Positions 5,610 through 5,690 of a stretch of 5,690 nucleotides of DNA are shown one piece after another. Source of the stretch: Alphaproteobacteria bacterium (GTDB lineage Bacteria; Pseudomonadota; Alphaproteobacteria; Rhodospirillales; Magnetospirillaceae); assembly GCA_015232485.1 (NCBI GenBank), contig JADFZP010000238.1, positions 1-5,690 on the forward strand, in the 5' to 3' direction. How positions within the stretch are numbered: the stretch's first letter is position 1; the number at the start of each line of letters is the position of its first letter. The notes beneath the pieces are model-generated. The model was not told where the DNA came from. It was given only the letters and a program-made list of their open reading frames with translations, and searched no databases. A program made the position numbers and the translations under genes.

Positions 5610-5690
5610 CGGTCATGCCATTGATCCGTCATGCCCGCGAAAGCGGGCATCCAAGCGGTCGTGGTCCTTGTCGCCGGAATGGATGCCCGC
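5610..5690. repeat. REP-like palindromic repeat cluster, cut by the window edge
   Basis: ATGCCCGC (5631-5638), loop GAAA (5639-5642) and GCGGGCAT (5643-5650) form a perfect 8-bp stem with a stable GNRA-type loop. The flanks CGTCATGCC and GCATCCA match, from memory, a frequent proteobacterial intergenic repeat. A second unit starts at 5680-5690 in inverted orientation: TGGATGCCCGC is the exact complement of 5643-5653. A partial head unit GGTCATGCC is at 5611-5619, 16 bases before the main one. This pairing of inverted units resembles a bipartite REP element; the second palindrome continues beyond the window. Confidence 0.7.

Larger units (their letters stand above)
5244..5690. other. Non-coding, repeat-rich region downstream of the protease gene
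   Basis: No credible gene lies here; the open frames are short and partly read through the duplicated fragment in the wrong frame. From left to right it holds two 12-base near-repeats, nested inverted repeats built on CACCAAGG/CCTTGGTG, a 9-bp-stem hairpin, the truncated copy of the response regulator 5' end, and a REP-like palindromic cluster at the window end. No hairpin followed by a T run is present, so no intrinsic terminator is called for the protease gene. GC is intermediate on the left (28 of 60 bases in 5281-5340) and returns to about two thirds inside the duplicated fragment. Confidence 0.7.

Noticed and set aside
5655..5668. Third piece of the response regulator gene (shared TCGTGGTCCT)
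   Set aside because: Only about ten bases match 3705-3714, and the flanks do not align, so it is probably chance.

Overview
The window looks like a stretch of a high-GC proteobacterial chromosome, most likely an alphaproteobacterium of the Rhodospirillales or a similar lineage. This is inferred from very high GC coding sequence (for example 47 of 60 bases G/C in 2401-2460), the gene families present, and a palindromic intergenic repeat with a GAAA loop at the right end. No rRNA, tRNA, CRISPR array or transposase gene is visible.

Left part (1-3754, all on the minus strand). Five genes read right to left and are packed like one operon: a NarL/FixJ-type response regulator, a secreted single-domain cupin, a HerA-like (YjgR/DUF853-type) P-loop ATPase, a ten-helix-type EamA/DMT transporter with a very histidine-rich C-terminal tail, and the first 40 codons of a gene that leaves the window. 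The first gap is 21 nt. Cupin and ATPase overlap at their stop/start, ATPase and transporter are 4 nt apart, and transporter and last gene overlap by ATGA. No common pathway for these products is obvious; shared transcription is inferred from spacing and strand.

Middle part (3755-5243). A 205-base divergent intergenic region leads into one plus-strand gene for a predicted lipoprotein with an uncharacterised N-terminal domain and a C-terminal trypsin-like serine protease domain with an intact His/Asp/Ser triad. Its base composition is clearly lower in GC than the operon (25 of 60 bases in 4441-4500), which suggests a separate origin.

Right part (5244-5690). There is no credible gene here. It holds a pair of 12-base near-repeats, nested inverted repeats, a 9-bp-stem hairpin, a truncated second copy of the response regulator's 5' end and leader, and a REP-like palindromic cluster cut by the window edge.

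The most notable structure is that duplication. Bases 3636-3803 recur in direct orientation at 5454-5562 with a 59-base internal deletion that removes the start codon. The two copies bracket the low-GC protease gene, so the module between them probably arrived by, or was rearranged through, an event that duplicated the end of the resident response regulator gene. I did not find evidence for a clearly new multi-gene system; the lipoprotein-protease cassette and its repeat-rich surroundings are the best candidates for follow-up.
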